Below, piece after piece: positions 44,248 to 52,460 of a DNA stretch of 64,000 bases. A program made the translations under genes and the position numbers. The stretch comes from Haloferax sp. Atlit-12N (GTDB taxonomy: Archaea; Halobacteriota; Halobacteria; Halobacteriales; Haloferacaceae): the NCBI RefSeq assembly GCF_003383095.1, contig NZ_PSYW01000001.1:1-64000 (forward strand), given 5' to 3'. Numbering within the stretch: position 1 is the first letter of the stretch; the number at the start of each line of letters is the position of its first letter. The notes beneath the pieces are model-generated. The model was not told the DNA's origin. It did not search any database and saw only the letters and a program-made list of their open reading frames with translations.

Positions 44248-45240
44248 ATGATTACGGTCGAGAACCTGCGGAAGACCTACGGCGACTTCCCCGCCGTCGT
44301 GGGAAGCGATTTCTCGGTCGAGTCGGGCGAGGTGTTCGGCATCGTCGGCCCCAACGGCGCGGGGAAGACGACGACGCTGAAGATGCTCGCCGGACTCGTC
44401 GAACCGACCGGCGGGTCGGCGTCGGTGCTCGGATACGACCCCGAGGAGCCGGCGATGCGGCGAAAACTCGGCTTTCTCCCCGAGGAGTCGCCGCTGTACG
44501 AGGACATGACGGCGCGGTCGTACCTCCGATTCTTCGCCGACCTCTACGACGTGCCTCGCGACGTGGCCGACGAGCGCACCGGCGCGGTGCTCGACCGCCT
44601 CGACCTCGAATACCGCGACCGCCGGCTCGGCGACATGTCGAAGGGGATGAAGCGTAAGGTCGCCATCGCCCGGTCGCTCGTCAACGACCCCGACCTGCTC
44701 ATCTACGACGAACCGGCCAGCGGCCTCGACCCGCTGACGACGAACGTCGTCTTGGAGTTCGTCCGCGAACTCCGCGACGAGGACAAGACGGTCGTCTTCA
44801 GCGCGCACAACCTCTTTCACGTCGAGTCCATCTGCGACCGCGTGGTCATCATGAACCGCGGGGAAATCATCGCCCGCGGGACGGTCCCCGAGATTCGCGC
44901 GGAACACGGCGAGACCACCTACCGCGTCTTCACGACCGTCCCGCTCGCGGAGACCCTGCCCGCGGACGACGAGGTCGGAGGCGAAGGTGAAGCGCGCCAC
45001 GTCGCCGCCGTCGAGGAGATGTCGGCCGTCGAGTCGCTCCGCGAGCGTGCCGAGGCTGCCGGCGGTCGCGTCGCCGACATCCGAACCGACGAGGCGTCGC
45101 TGGAGGACATCTTCCTCCGACTCGCCCGCGAAGCGCCGACGACGAGCGAAGCCGAGGGCGGTCGCGGAGCGGCCGCCGACGAGCCCATCGCCGCCGGCGA
45201 GCACGAACAGCGCGTCCCCGGAGGTAACGGGCAGTCGTGA
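44248..45240 (+). CDS. ABC transporter ATP-binding protein
   Basis: A 330-residue ATPase driving the two permeases downstream. Walker A GPNGAGKTT at 34-42, a signature LGDMSKGMKRK near 130, Walker B LLIYDEPASGLDP, and a later His in SAHNL. The C-terminal 100 residues (PEIRAEHGETTYRVF..EDIFLRLAREAP...) are typical of ABC-2 drug/polymer exporters and NatA-type exporters. The last codons overlap the start of the permease fusion by 4 nt (GTGA). Confidence 0.93.
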   Translation: MITVENLRKTYGDFPAVVGSDFSVESGEVFGIVGPNGAGKTTTLKMLAGLVEPTGGSASVLGYDPEEPAMRRKLGFLPEESPLYEDMTARSYLRFFADLYDVPRDVADERTGAVLDRLDLEYRDRRLGDMSKGMKRKVAIARSLVNDPDLLIYDEPASGLDPLTTNVVLEFVRELRDEDKTVVFSAHNLFHVESICDRVVIMNRGEIIARGTVPEIRAEHGETTYRVFTTVPLAETLPADDEVGGEGEARHVAAVEEMSAVESLRERAEAAGGRVADIRTDEASLEDIFLRLAREAPTTSEAEGGRGAAADEPIAAGEHEQRVPGGNGQS

Positions 45241-47096
45241 CCGACCTCCGAACGCGACTGGTCGCGCACGCCCGGACCGTCCTCCGCATCGCCCGCTGGG
45301 AGGTGTCGCGCTCGGCGGGGACGCTCGACCGCCGAACCGCAGTTATCGGACTGGTCGCCGTCCTCGTCGCCGGCGGTATCGCGGCCGGGGCAGCGGGCGG
45401 CGGGGTCGCGCTCGACCGCGACCTCTACCGCGTCGGCATCGCGGGCGACAGCCCCTACTACGACGCCGTGGACCAGTCATCCACGCTCGACCCGCGGCCC
45501 GTCTCCGACCCGAACGTCGAACTCGTCGTCAGCGAGACGCACATCTCGGTCGCGGACACGCAGACCGGTCGGGCCGCCTACAGCGCGTTCCGCGACGCGG
45601 TCCAGTCGTACAACGAGCGACAGATGGCCCGCGAGGAGAATCAGTCCGCGGCGTTCCCGGTCGTCGTTGACCTCCAGTACCGCGAGCGCGCCGCGCTTGT
45701 CCCGACCGGAAGCCGCGTCGACGGCGATTCGGGCGGGGGTGGTGGCGGAGCCGGAACCGGTGGCGGCGGAGCCGACGCTGGAACTGGAAGCGGAACCACC
45801 GGCGGCGACACCGCGGGTGGCTCGGCAGCCGACGGCCCGGACGCGTCCGACGCCGCGGCGGCCGACGACGGCGGCGTCGACGCCCCGTCACTCGGCGGGA
45901 TGGCGAGCCTCTTCGGCGGCGACACCAGCGGGTCGCCGGCGAGCATCAGCCCGCCGTTCCCGTTCGCCTCGCTCGTCCTCGCCTTCGCTTTCCTCGTGCC
46001 GATGAACTTCGTGATTCAGGCCTACGGGTCGAGCGTCCTCAACGAGCGCATCAACCGCCGCGGCGAACTGCTCCTCGTCGCGCCCATCTCGCCGGGCGAC
46101 ATCGTCGCCGGCAAGACGCTCCCGTACCTGCTCGGGACGGTCGCGATAACCGTCGCCATCGCGGCGGCGGTCGGCGGTGGCGTCGTCTCGGTGGCCGCGG
46201 TCGTCCCCATCGGACTCCTGTTTCTCGCGTCGACGTTCGTCGGCGCGATGTTCGCCCGCTCGTTCAAGGAACTCACGTTCGTCACGGTGACGGTGTCGGT
46301 GTTCCTGACGACGTACACGTTCGTCCCGGCCATCTTCACGAACGTCACGCCCATCGCGCTCATCTCGCCGTTGACGCTCGTCGTCCGTGACCTCGCGGGC
46401 GAGTCGATTCCGCTCGGCGAGTTCCTGTTTTCCGTCGGGCCGATTCTCCTCGCCGCGGGCGTGTTGTTCCTCCTCGGCGTCGGCGTCTACCGCGAGGAAG
46501 ACATGTTCACCCAGCGGCCGGTCCCGCTGAAGTTCCTCGACGCGCTCGACAGCCGAATCTCGCGGGCGCGCTCCGTGGCGACCCTGTCGGCGCTGTCGAT
46601 TCCGTTCGTCTTCATCGCCGAACTGCTGGCCATCGCCGTGCTGTTCGTCCTCCCGGTGGACCTGACCGTTCCGATGATTCTCCTCGCGGTCGCGGTCATC
46701 GAGGAGTTGGCCAAGAGCCTCCACGTCCTCGCCGCCTTCGAGAAGGCGCGCTTTTCGCGGACGCTCCGGTCGTCGCTCGTCCTCGGCGGGCTCTCCGGCC
46801 TCGGGTTCTTCGTCGGCGAGAAGTTCACCGCCATCGCCCAACTCGCCGGGTTGCAGTCGCTCACGCTCGGACAGACCGCTTTCGCGCCCTCCGGCGTCGG
46901 TATCGCCGACGGCACCGGCGTGAGCGCCCTCGTCGTTCTCGGGTTGTTCCTCGCGCCGCTGGCGCTCCACGCGGTGACCGCCAGCGTGACCGCCCTCGGG
47001 GCGAGTCGGGGGCGCTCAGCCTACGGTGTCGCGCTCGTGGGTGCCATCGCGATTCACCTCGTCTACAACCTCCAGGTGGTGAACGCCCTTGGGTAG
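45237..47096 (+). CDS. ABC-2 permease fused to a PrsW-like intramembrane protease domain
   Basis: A 619-residue polytopic protein. Residues about 20-430 form an ABC-2-type permease with an N-terminal helix, a large outside loop containing a Gly/Ser/Asp low-complexity linker (about 162-220), and about six helices. Residues about 440-619 add about five helices with the full PrsW signature: EExxK at about 489-493 (EELAK), GFFVGE (Glu at about 528), His at about 578, and HxxxN at 607-611. This makes a glutamic-type intramembrane protease domain. Start is GTG in a 4-nt overlap with the ATPase gene. It may link transport with proteolysis of a membrane substrate. Confidence 0.85.
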   Translation: MTDLRTRLVAHARTVLRIARWEVSRSAGTLDRRTAVIGLVAVLVAGGIAAGAAGGGVALDRDLYRVGIAGDSPYYDAVDQSSTLDPRPVSDPNVELVVSETHISVADTQTGRAAYSAFRDAVQSYNERQMAREENQSAAFPVVVDLQYRERAALVPTGSRVDGDSGGGGGGAGTGGGGADAGTGSGTTGGDTAGGSAADGPDASDAAAADDGGVDAPSLGGMASLFGGDTSGSPASISPPFPFASLVLAFAFLVPMNFVIQAYGSSVLNERINRRGELLLVAPISPGDIVAGKTLPYLLGTVAITVAIAAAVGGGVVSVAAVVPIGLLFLASTFVGAMFARSFKELTFVTVTVSVFLTTYTFVPAIFTNVTPIALISPLTLVVRDLAGESIPLGEFLFSVGPILLAAGVLFLLGVGVYREEDMFTQRPVPLKFLDALDSRISRARSVATLSALSIPFVFIAELLAIAVLFVLPVDLTVPMILLAVAVIEELAKSLHVLAAFEKARFSRTLRSSLVLGGLSGLGFFVGEKFTAIAQLAGLQSLTLGQTAFAPSGVGIADGTGVSALVVLGLFLAPLALHAVTASVTALGASRGRSAYGVALVGAIAIHLVYNLQVVNALG

Positions 47097-48147
47097 CCCG
47101 CGACTCGCCATCGCTCGGCGCGAACTCGGGAGCCTCCGCAAGGAGAAGACCATCGTGCTGGCGCTGGCCATCCAGCTATTTGTCGCGGCGTTCTCGTCGT
47201 TCCTCGTCGTCGGGCTCGTCTCGCTGTACGACCCCGGCGCGGCGAGCTATCAGGTCGACGTGGCCGTCACGGGCGACGAGGAGGCCGTCGAGGACCTGCT
47301 TCGCGCCGTCGGGACGGAAGACGGACTCAGCGGGCGGCCGTACTCGTCCACGTCGGCCGCGATGACGGCGTTCCAAGAACGGCAGGTCGATGCCGTCTTA
47401 GAGGCGTCTACGGGCGAGGACGGCAGGATACGAGTCGCGGCGGTCGCGCCCGATACGGGCGTGGAGACGACGGCGGTGGTCACCCGCCTCCGCGACGCGC
47501 TCCGCGAACTGGAGCGCAACGAGCGCGCGGAACGGAGCGCGTTCCTCTCTACGACCCCGCTTACCCTCCCGCCGGCGGCGGAGTCGAGCCCGTACTTCGG
47601 CTTCACCTACACGGTGCTCGTCCCGCTGTTGTTGTTCCTGCCAGTGTTCATCTCGGGGTCGCTGGTGGTCGATTCGCTCACGGAGGAGGTCGCCCGCGGG
47701 ACGCTCGAACTCCTGCGGGTCGCACCCGTGAGCTTCGCGGCCGTCGTGGACGGAAAGCTCCTCGCAGCCGGCGGGCTGGCACCCGTGCAGGCCATCGCGT
47801 GGATGCTCCTCCTTCAACTGAACGGGACGGCCATCGAGAGCGTGCCGTGGCTGTTCGGCATGGTCGCCGGGCTCTCGGCCGTCGTCGTCACCCTCGGCGC
47901 GGCGGTGGCGATTACCTCGCCCGACCGCCGGGTCGCACAGCTCCTGTACTCCATCGGCGTGCTCCTCGTCTTCGCGGGCACGTCGCTGCTGCCCCTGAGC
48001 CCCGCGAACACGGCCGCTCGGCTGGCGCTCGGGACCGCGGGCGTCGGCGCGAAAGTCGCCGTCGCGGGGCTCGTCTTCGTCGGCGTCGTCGCGCTCGTCG
48101 GCCTCCGGTTCGTCGTCGACCGGGTTGACCCGAACGAACTCGGCTGA
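47089..48147 (+). CDS. ABC-2-type permease, second subunit
   Basis: A 352-residue permease with an N-terminal helix (TIVLALAIQLFVAAFSSFLVVGLV), a soluble outside segment, and a C-terminal set of five to six helices with the typical ABC-2 stretch FGFTYTVLVPLLLFLPVFISGSLVVDSLTEEVARGTLELLRVAPV. Together with the fusion permease it likely forms the channel. Start TTG at 47089 is the only in-frame candidate after an upstream stop, giving an 8-nt overlap. Substrate unknown. Confidence 0.85.
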   Translation: MGSPRLAIARRELGSLRKEKTIVLALAIQLFVAAFSSFLVVGLVSLYDPGAASYQVDVAVTGDEEAVEDLLRAVGTEDGLSGRPYSSTSAAMTAFQERQVDAVLEASTGEDGRIRVAAVAPDTGVETTAVVTRLRDALRELERNERAERSAFLSTTPLTLPPAAESSPYFGFTYTVLVPLLLFLPVFISGSLVVDSLTEEVARGTLELLRVAPVSFAAVVDGKLLAAGGLAPVQAIAWMLLLQLNGTAIESVPWLFGMVAGLSAVVVTLGAAVAITSPDRRVAQLLYSIGVLLVFAGTSLLPLSPANTAARLALGTAGVGAKVAVAGLVFVGVVALVGLRFVVDRVDPNELG

Positions 48148-48243
48148 GACCCGGTCTCTCCGCCCCGCTTGCGCTGTTCGCGTCCAGCCTTCTTGCGACA
48201 CCGCACCGGAAGTCGTACAAGCCCCGAGTCCGAGAGGCGACAC

Positions 48244-48582
48244 ATGGCACTCGGAGGCACCGCGAAGAAGCTCCAGAAGGTCGCAGAGATGGCCGAAGAC
48301 GTGTACAAGAAGCTCAACGAACTGCGCGAGCAGGTCGTCGAGGTCCGCGAGACGGTCAACGAGACGAAGTCGCGCGTCGACCGACTCGAAGCCGAGAACG
48401 CCGAACAGCGGGCGATTCTCGAAGCCATCGCGGAAGAACAGGGCGTCGACCTCGACGCCGCAATCGCGCAGGCGCACATCTCTGAGGCCGAGGAAGGCTC
48501 GGCCGGAGACGAGACCGAGCCGACCGCCGACGCGACTGACGCCGATGCTGATGCATCGAGCGACACCACCGACGAAGCGTAA
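48244..48582 (+). CDS. DUF5798-like coiled-coil protein
   Basis: A 112-residue acidic protein. Residues 5-70 form an amphipathic coiled coil (KKLQKVAEMAEDVYKKLNELREQVVEVRETVNETKSRVDRLEAENAEQRAILEAI), with an acidic tail rich in Ala/Asp/Thr. No known activity. It follows the ABC permease by 97 nt on the same strand; a functional tie is only positional. It looks like a family conserved in haloarchaea. Confidence 0.7.
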   Translation: MALGGTAKKLQKVAEMAEDVYKKLNELREQVVEVRETVNETKSRVDRLEAENAEQRAILEAIAEEQGVDLDAAIAQAHISEAEEGSAGDETEPTADATDADADASSDTTDEA

Positions 48583-48768
48583 TCCGACCGCCCCTCCGTC
48601 TCTCTCCGTTCTCTTTCGACATCCCGTCCCCCGTCACAGTCCGCTGCCAGTCCCGAAGACGACGCTTTCGTTTCGACCGGCGTCAGTCGCTCCGGCCGCG
48701 AGTCGACCGCCGACGAAGGACGAACCGGGATGAAAACGTTCAGGGCCAGGGGCAACTTTTGCCCACGT

Positions 48769-49749
48769 ATGACCACGCACCGCGACCCCCTCGACTCGGT
48801 GCTCGACGCCGTCGGCGAGACGCCACTCGTCAGAGTCCACGCGTCGCCCGACGAGGTGCCCGTCTACGCGAAGCTCGAATCGTTCAATCCGGGCGCGAGC
48901 GTCAAGGACCGCATCGGGACGTACATGCTCGAACAGATGCTCGAATCGGGCGATCTCCCCGAGGGCGGCACTATCGTCGAGCCGACCGCCGGCAACACCG
49001 GCATCGGCTTCGCCGTCGCGGCCGGACAGCTCGGCATCCGCGCGGTGTTCGTCGTCCCCGAGCGGTTCAGCGTCGAAAAACAGACGCTCATGCGCGCGCT
49101 CGGTGCCGACGTGGTGAACACGCCCACCGAAGACGGGATGGGCGGCGCTATCGACCGCGCGCACAAGCTCGCCGACGAACTCGACGACGCCGTCGTCCCC
49201 CAACAGTTCTCCAACCCGCTCAACCCCGAGGCGCACTACGAGACGACCGCGCCCGAGATTTACGACGCCCTCGACGGCGAGGTCGGCGCGCTCGTCGCCG
49301 GCTGCGGCACCGCGGGCACGCTCATGGGGATGGCGCGCTACGGCCGCGAGCACCACGAAGACACGTTCGTTACCGCGGTGGAACCCGAAGGCTCGCTCTA
49401 CGCCCGGCTCCACGGCCGCGACGTGGCGGAGGCGTCGTACAAGACCGAGGGCATCGGGACGCACGACCCCGCGACGAACGAGCTGTTCGACCCCGAGTTA
49501 GTGGACGAAATCGTCCAAATCGGCGACCGCGACACCCACGACGAGATGCAGCGCCTCGCCGCGGAGGAGGGCCACCTCGTCGCGTCGAGCGCCGCCGCCA
49601 ACTCGCTGGCCGCCGTCGACGTGGCCGAGCGGGCCGCCGCCGGCGACCTCGACCTCCCGTACGACGCCGTCGTCACCGTCTTCCCCGACTCCTCGGAGCG
49701 ATACCTCTCGAAGGGCGTCTACGGCGACTTCGAGTCGTGGGAAGGCTAA
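48769..49749 (+). CDS. Cysteine synthase-family PLP enzyme
   Basis: A 326-residue beta-replacement enzyme. The PLP Lys lies in FNPGASVKDRIG (near 40), and the phosphate-binding PTAGNTGIG and ACGCGTAGTLMG motifs follow. It likely makes cysteine from O-acetylserine or O-phosphoserine. The C-terminal HLVASSAAANSLAAV carries the expected PLP pyridine-contacting Ser. ATG 48769 was preferred over an upstream ATG (48730), because family similarity starts at MTTHRDPLDSVLDAVGETPLV. Confidence 0.9.
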   Translation: MTTHRDPLDSVLDAVGETPLVRVHASPDEVPVYAKLESFNPGASVKDRIGTYMLEQMLESGDLPEGGTIVEPTAGNTGIGFAVAAGQLGIRAVFVVPERFSVEKQTLMRALGADVVNTPTEDGMGGAIDRAHKLADELDDAVVPQQFSNPLNPEAHYETTAPEIYDALDGEVGALVAGCGTAGTLMGMARYGREHHEDTFVTAVEPEGSLYARLHGRDVAEASYKTEGIGTHDPATNELFDPELVDEIVQIGDRDTHDEMQRLAAEEGHLVASSAAANSLAAVDVAERAAAGDLDLPYDAVVTVFPDSSERYLSKGVYGDFESWEG

Positions 49750-49783
49750 CCGCGACGACCCGGACCCGGTCGAACCGCGGTTC

Positions 49784-50203
49784 TCAGGCGAGTCGCGAAT
49801 GTTCGACCTTGAAGCACTTGTCCTGAACGAACGAGAGCCCCGCCTCCTCGGCGCGGGCGGCCGCGTCGTCGTCGCGGATACCGAGTTGGAGCCAGACGGC
49901 CTCCACGTCGCCGCGGTCGGCGGCGCGCTCGATTGCGGCGTCGACGATGTCGCCAGCCTCCTCGGACGGTCGGAACACGTCCACGAGGTCGATGTCCTCG
50001 TCCACGTCGGCGAGCGAGTCGTACGCCCTCTCGCCGAGGATTTCGTCGTGGAAGGGGTTGACCGGAACGACGCGGTAGCCGTGGCGCTGCATGTACGCCG
50101 GGACGTCGTGGGCGGGCTTGCCGGGCGTGGCCGAACAGCCGACGACCGCGATGGTCTCGGCGTCGAACAGCGCGCGGATGTCGTCGTCGCTGGTGATGGG
50201 CAT
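49784..50203 (-). CDS. CoA-binding protein (YccU-like)
   Basis: A 139-residue single-domain Rossmann protein of the CoA-binding family: AVVGCSATPGKPAHDVPAYMQRHGYRVVPVNPFHDEILG, then VDVFRPSE and the terminal GLSFVQDKCFKVEHSRL. It lacks the ligase part of succinyl-CoA synthetase and presumably binds CoA or a nucleotide for regulation. A TATA-like TTTTTATCC lies about 27 nt upstream of the start. Confidence 0.85.
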   Translation of the reverse strand: MPITSDDDIRALFDAETIAVVGCSATPGKPAHDVPAYMQRHGYRVVPVNPFHDEILGERAYDSLADVDEDIDLVDVFRPSEEAGDIVDAAIERAADRGDVEAVWLQLGIRDDDAAARAEEAGLSFVQDKCFKVEHSRLA

Positions 50204-50273
50204 ACGTACGACGTGGCCGTCTGCGGATAAAAACGTCAGGCGGGTGTGCGGCGCGGCCGCCGTCCCAGTGAGG

Positions 50274-50307
50274 AATCTCGGACTCCTGTGAATCTCGGAC
50301 TCCCGTC
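50274..50307. repeat. Two-copy tandem repeat after the RAD55-like gene
   Basis: Two adjacent 17-bp units (50274-50290 and 50291-50307) with two differences, directly following the stop codon of the RAD55-like gene (minus strand). Confidence 0.7.
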
Positions 50308-50919
50308 TCAGTGGTCCGCGATGCGGATGTCCGGCGGCGCGTCCTCGTGAGTCGTGATGATGCCGTCGAAGAGCTGTTTGATGGTGTTCATCGTCCGGTC
50401 GTCGTGGGCGTCGGCGTCGATGGTGAACAGGCCGAGGCCGCCGACGCTCTGGATGCGGCCGGTGAACACGTGGAGAAACCGGAAGACTGTCTGGAGGTCG
50501 GCGTACATCAGGAGCGTCGACAGCGAGTGGAGCATGATGCGGTTCTCCGAGAGCCCGCGGTCCTGGTAGTACTCCTGGAGAATCTCCGAGAGCTTGATTC
50601 CGATTCCGGTCATGTCGACCGGCGACGACGTGTATCGGATTCGCTCGTCGTCGCGGACCTCGCCGACGCCCTGCTGTTTCGTGACGCAGTCGACGACCGC
50701 GACGGGGTTGCCCTCGTAGTCGAGTCGCTTGCCGAAGTCGTTGAGGATGCGGTCCGCGCCGTCTTTGGTCGTGACGATAACCGCGCCTTCGCCGTTTCGG
50801 GTGCCCTCGGCGAGGATATCGAGCGCCAGCGAGCGCTTGCCGGTCAGCGGCGGCCCGACGAGAAGGAGGTTCGTGCCCGGTTCGACCTCGACGTCGAGGT
50901 CAGCGCCTAGCTTATACAT
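50308..50919 (-). CDS. RAD55/KaiC-like RecA-superfamily ATPase
   Basis: A 203-residue protein with a Walker A-like GPPLTGKRSLALDIL near 25-38, a Walker B-like hydrophobic strand, and the LLMYADLQTVFRFLHVFTGRI block seen in archaeal RAD55-type proteins that often act in signal transduction. The N-terminal MYKLGADLDVEVEPGTNLLLV is typical. It follows an overlapping 26-codon ORF with a strong TATA box. Physiological role unknown. Confidence 0.75.
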   Translation of the reverse strand: MYKLGADLDVEVEPGTNLLLVGPPLTGKRSLALDILAEGTRNGEGAVIVTTKDGADRILNDFGKRLDYEGNPVAVVDCVTKQQGVGEVRDDERIRYTSSPVDMTGIGIKLSEILQEYYQDRGLSENRIMLHSLSTLLMYADLQTVFRFLHVFTGRIQSVGGLGLFTIDADAHDDRTMNTIKQLFDGIITTHEDAPPDIRIADH

Positions 50920-50992
50920 GCAGGTACCTCGGTTCGACGGTATCGACTCCGAGGAACGCAATCGCGTGACGCTTCCGCTCGCCGAGGGTCAT
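50912..50992 (-). CDS. 26-residue leader ORF overlapping a RAD55-like gene
   Basis: Begins at ATG 50992, about 27 nt after a TATA-like GTAATA-type element (51020-51029, minus strand), and ends with a TAA inside the first codons of the RAD55-like gene (8-nt overlap). The peptide MTLGERKRHAIAFLGVDTVE... is neither hydrophobic nor low-complexity. An in-frame ATG at 51106 would give a 64-residue version. Likely a leaderless micro-ORF coupled to the ATPase gene. Confidence 0.5.
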   Translation of the reverse strand: MTLGERKRHAIAFLGVDTVEPRYLHV

Positions 50993-51019
50993 CGGATAGT
51001 ACGACCATGCGGTGAGCCG

Positions 51020-51032
51020 GTAATATTCTTTT
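51020..51032 (-). promoter_or_regulatory. TATA-like element of the RAD55-like unit
   Basis: Read on the minus strand as AAAGAATATTAC; spacing to ATG 50992 is about 27-28 nt. Confidence 0.55.
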
Positions 51033-51106
51033 TGATTGGCGGATAGAACGCCCCCCGTTCGTCGGCGCGTTCCCCGGAATCCGACCGATTGTTCGTCCGC
51101 ATACAT

Positions 51107-51961
51107 TTATATGGTTCCTCCAGTCTGCGCCGTCGCCCGTCCGACGATGAAGGCGAACGCCGCTAAAAACATCCCGTATTTGAGTCGGCGCTGGGCGGCG
51201 GCCGGGTCGGCGAACGCCCGCGTCGCGGCCGCGAGCATGACCGCGTCGGCGGGGACGACGACTCCGAGGTACGCCAGCCCGAACCCGCCCCAGATGAACG
51301 GCACCGCGCTCGCCGCGACGGCCACGACCAACACGACCGCGCCGAGCCACAGCGACGCCTCCTCACCGACGACGATGGGAAGCGTCCGCAGTCCCTCTTC
51401 CCTGTCGCCGCCGATGTCCTCCACGTCTTTGACGATTTCGCGGGTCAGCGTCGCCAGCGCGGCGAGCACACAGAGGACGACCGCGCCCAACGGCTCGCCG
51501 ATGGCCGCGCCGCCGAAGAGGAACGTCGAGCCGGTGAGCGCGGCGACGACGACGTTGCCGACGCCCGGGAGGCCCTTGAAGAACTCCGTGTACGCGAGGA
51601 GCGCAACGAGGTTGACGACGGCGATGGCGATGGCGACGACCGGGAGCACGAACGCCGAGACGACCGCCCCGCCGAACAGCGCGACGCTGAACCACTTCGC
51701 CTCGGCCGCGGTCACCGCGCCGCGCGGAATCGGCCGGTCGGGGCGGTTGATGCGGTCGATATCACGGTCGAAATAGTCGTTGATGGCGTTACCCGCACCC
51801 GTGGCGAACACGGTGGCGAGCATCGCCGCGACGACGACGAGCGCGTCGCCCGGAGCCGCCCCGGCGACGAACGCTCCGGTGAAGGTGAGAACGCCCGCGG
51901 CGACGGCGTTTCCCGGTCGGGTGAGTTCGACGAACCCGCGCGCTCGCGTGCCGAGAGACAT
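51107..51961 (-). CDS. UbiA-family prenyltransferase (DGGGP synthase-like)
   Basis: A 284-residue integral membrane protein with about nine helices. First Asp motif NDYFDRDIDRINRPDRPIPRG at about 62-82, second DVEDIGGDREEGLRTLPIV. This motif set and the archaeal context match geranylgeranylglycerol-phosphate geranylgeranyltransferase, which makes the second ether linkage of membrane lipids. Distinct from menA, whose motifs differ. TATA-like GATTTATACC lies about 28 nt upstream of the ATG at 51961. Confidence 0.85.
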   Translation of the reverse strand: MSLGTRARGFVELTRPGNAVAAGVLTFTGAFVAGAAPGDALVVVAAMLATVFATGAGNAINDYFDRDIDRINRPDRPIPRGAVTAAEAKWFSVALFGGAVVSAFVLPVVAIAIAVVNLVALLAYTEFFKGLPGVGNVVVAALTGSTFLFGGAAIGEPLGAVVLCVLAALATLTREIVKDVEDIGGDREEGLRTLPIVVGEEASLWLGAVVLVVAVAASAVPFIWGGFGLAYLGVVVPADAVMLAAATRAFADPAAAQRRLKYGMFLAAFAFIVGRATAQTGGTI

Positions 51962-52020
51962 ACCCCGTACTGTTCGGAGGTCGGGTATAAATCGCGCGGA
52001 GTCGCCGCCTCGAATCAATC

Positions 52021-52030
52021 CATTTAAAAC
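52021..52030 (+). promoter_or_regulatory. TATA box of tRNA-Arg
   Basis: CATTTAAAAC lies about 30 nt before the tRNA 5' end. Confidence 0.5.
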
Positions 52031-52055
52031 AGTCCACAACAGACGAAGTCATGTA

Positions 52056-52130
52056 GGGCGCTTAGCTCAGTCTGGACAGAGTGCTTGGCTTCGGACCAAG
52101 TTGCCGTGGGTTCAAATCCTGCAGCGCCCA
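52056..52130 (+). tRNA. tRNA-Arg (anticodon UCG)
   Basis: A 75-nt cloverleaf. The acceptor stem pairs GGGCGCT with AGCGCCC, and A is the discriminator. The anticodon stem is CTTGG/CCAAG with loop CTTCGGA, giving TCG. The T arm has GTTCAAATC. It reads CGA codons. CCA is not encoded. The 3' end plus five flanking bases recur 118 bp downstream. Confidence 0.95.
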
Positions 52131-52135
52131 TGATT
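52115..52135. repeat. Direct repeat, copy A: tRNA-Arg 3' end
   Basis: A 21-bp segment covering the T-arm 3' half, acceptor 3' strand and five bases beyond the tRNA. It is identical to 52233-52253. Confidence 0.95.
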
Positions 52136-52232
52136 CTTCCGCGAACAACGTGAGTGGAGAATCATCCCTGCGTGAAGGATTTGAACTAGACCGAGGTTCT
52201 GCACGGAGTGCAGGTTCTCGGGCGGAGTTCTC
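52136..52232. other. Spacer between tRNA-Arg end and its repeat
   Basis: Together with 52254-52460 this is the 330-bp stretch without genes. It holds a hairpin CTGCAC/GTGCAG around a GGA loop (about 52199-52213), a TGATTCT/AGAATCA inverted pair (52131-52161), and an inverted copy of the T-arm core (GGATTTGAAC near 52177-52187). No ORF is convincing. It looks like a tiny element placed at the tRNA end. Confidence 0.5.
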
Positions 52233-52253
52233 AATCCTGCAGCGCCCATGATT
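52233..52253. repeat. Direct repeat, copy B: tRNA-Arg 3' end
   Basis: Exact 21-bp copy of 52115-52135. Only the tRNA 3' end is duplicated, as at an att site. Confidence 0.95.
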
Positions 52254-52460
52254 TTGCGAGGAACTTCGTGACGAGCTAACTCTGGGTCAACGGGGTTGAA
52301 TCAGGGAGCGAACAGAGACTCATCTGTGACGCGCAGTCACAGCCACACACACAGATACGGATGTCTCTTTGCGTCGTAAGCGATGCTCGTCCCGAGCGCG
52401 GCAGTCAAAAAACGGTGTTCGGCTCGACGGGACGACCGGACGCGAGTTGTCGGAGTCGAG

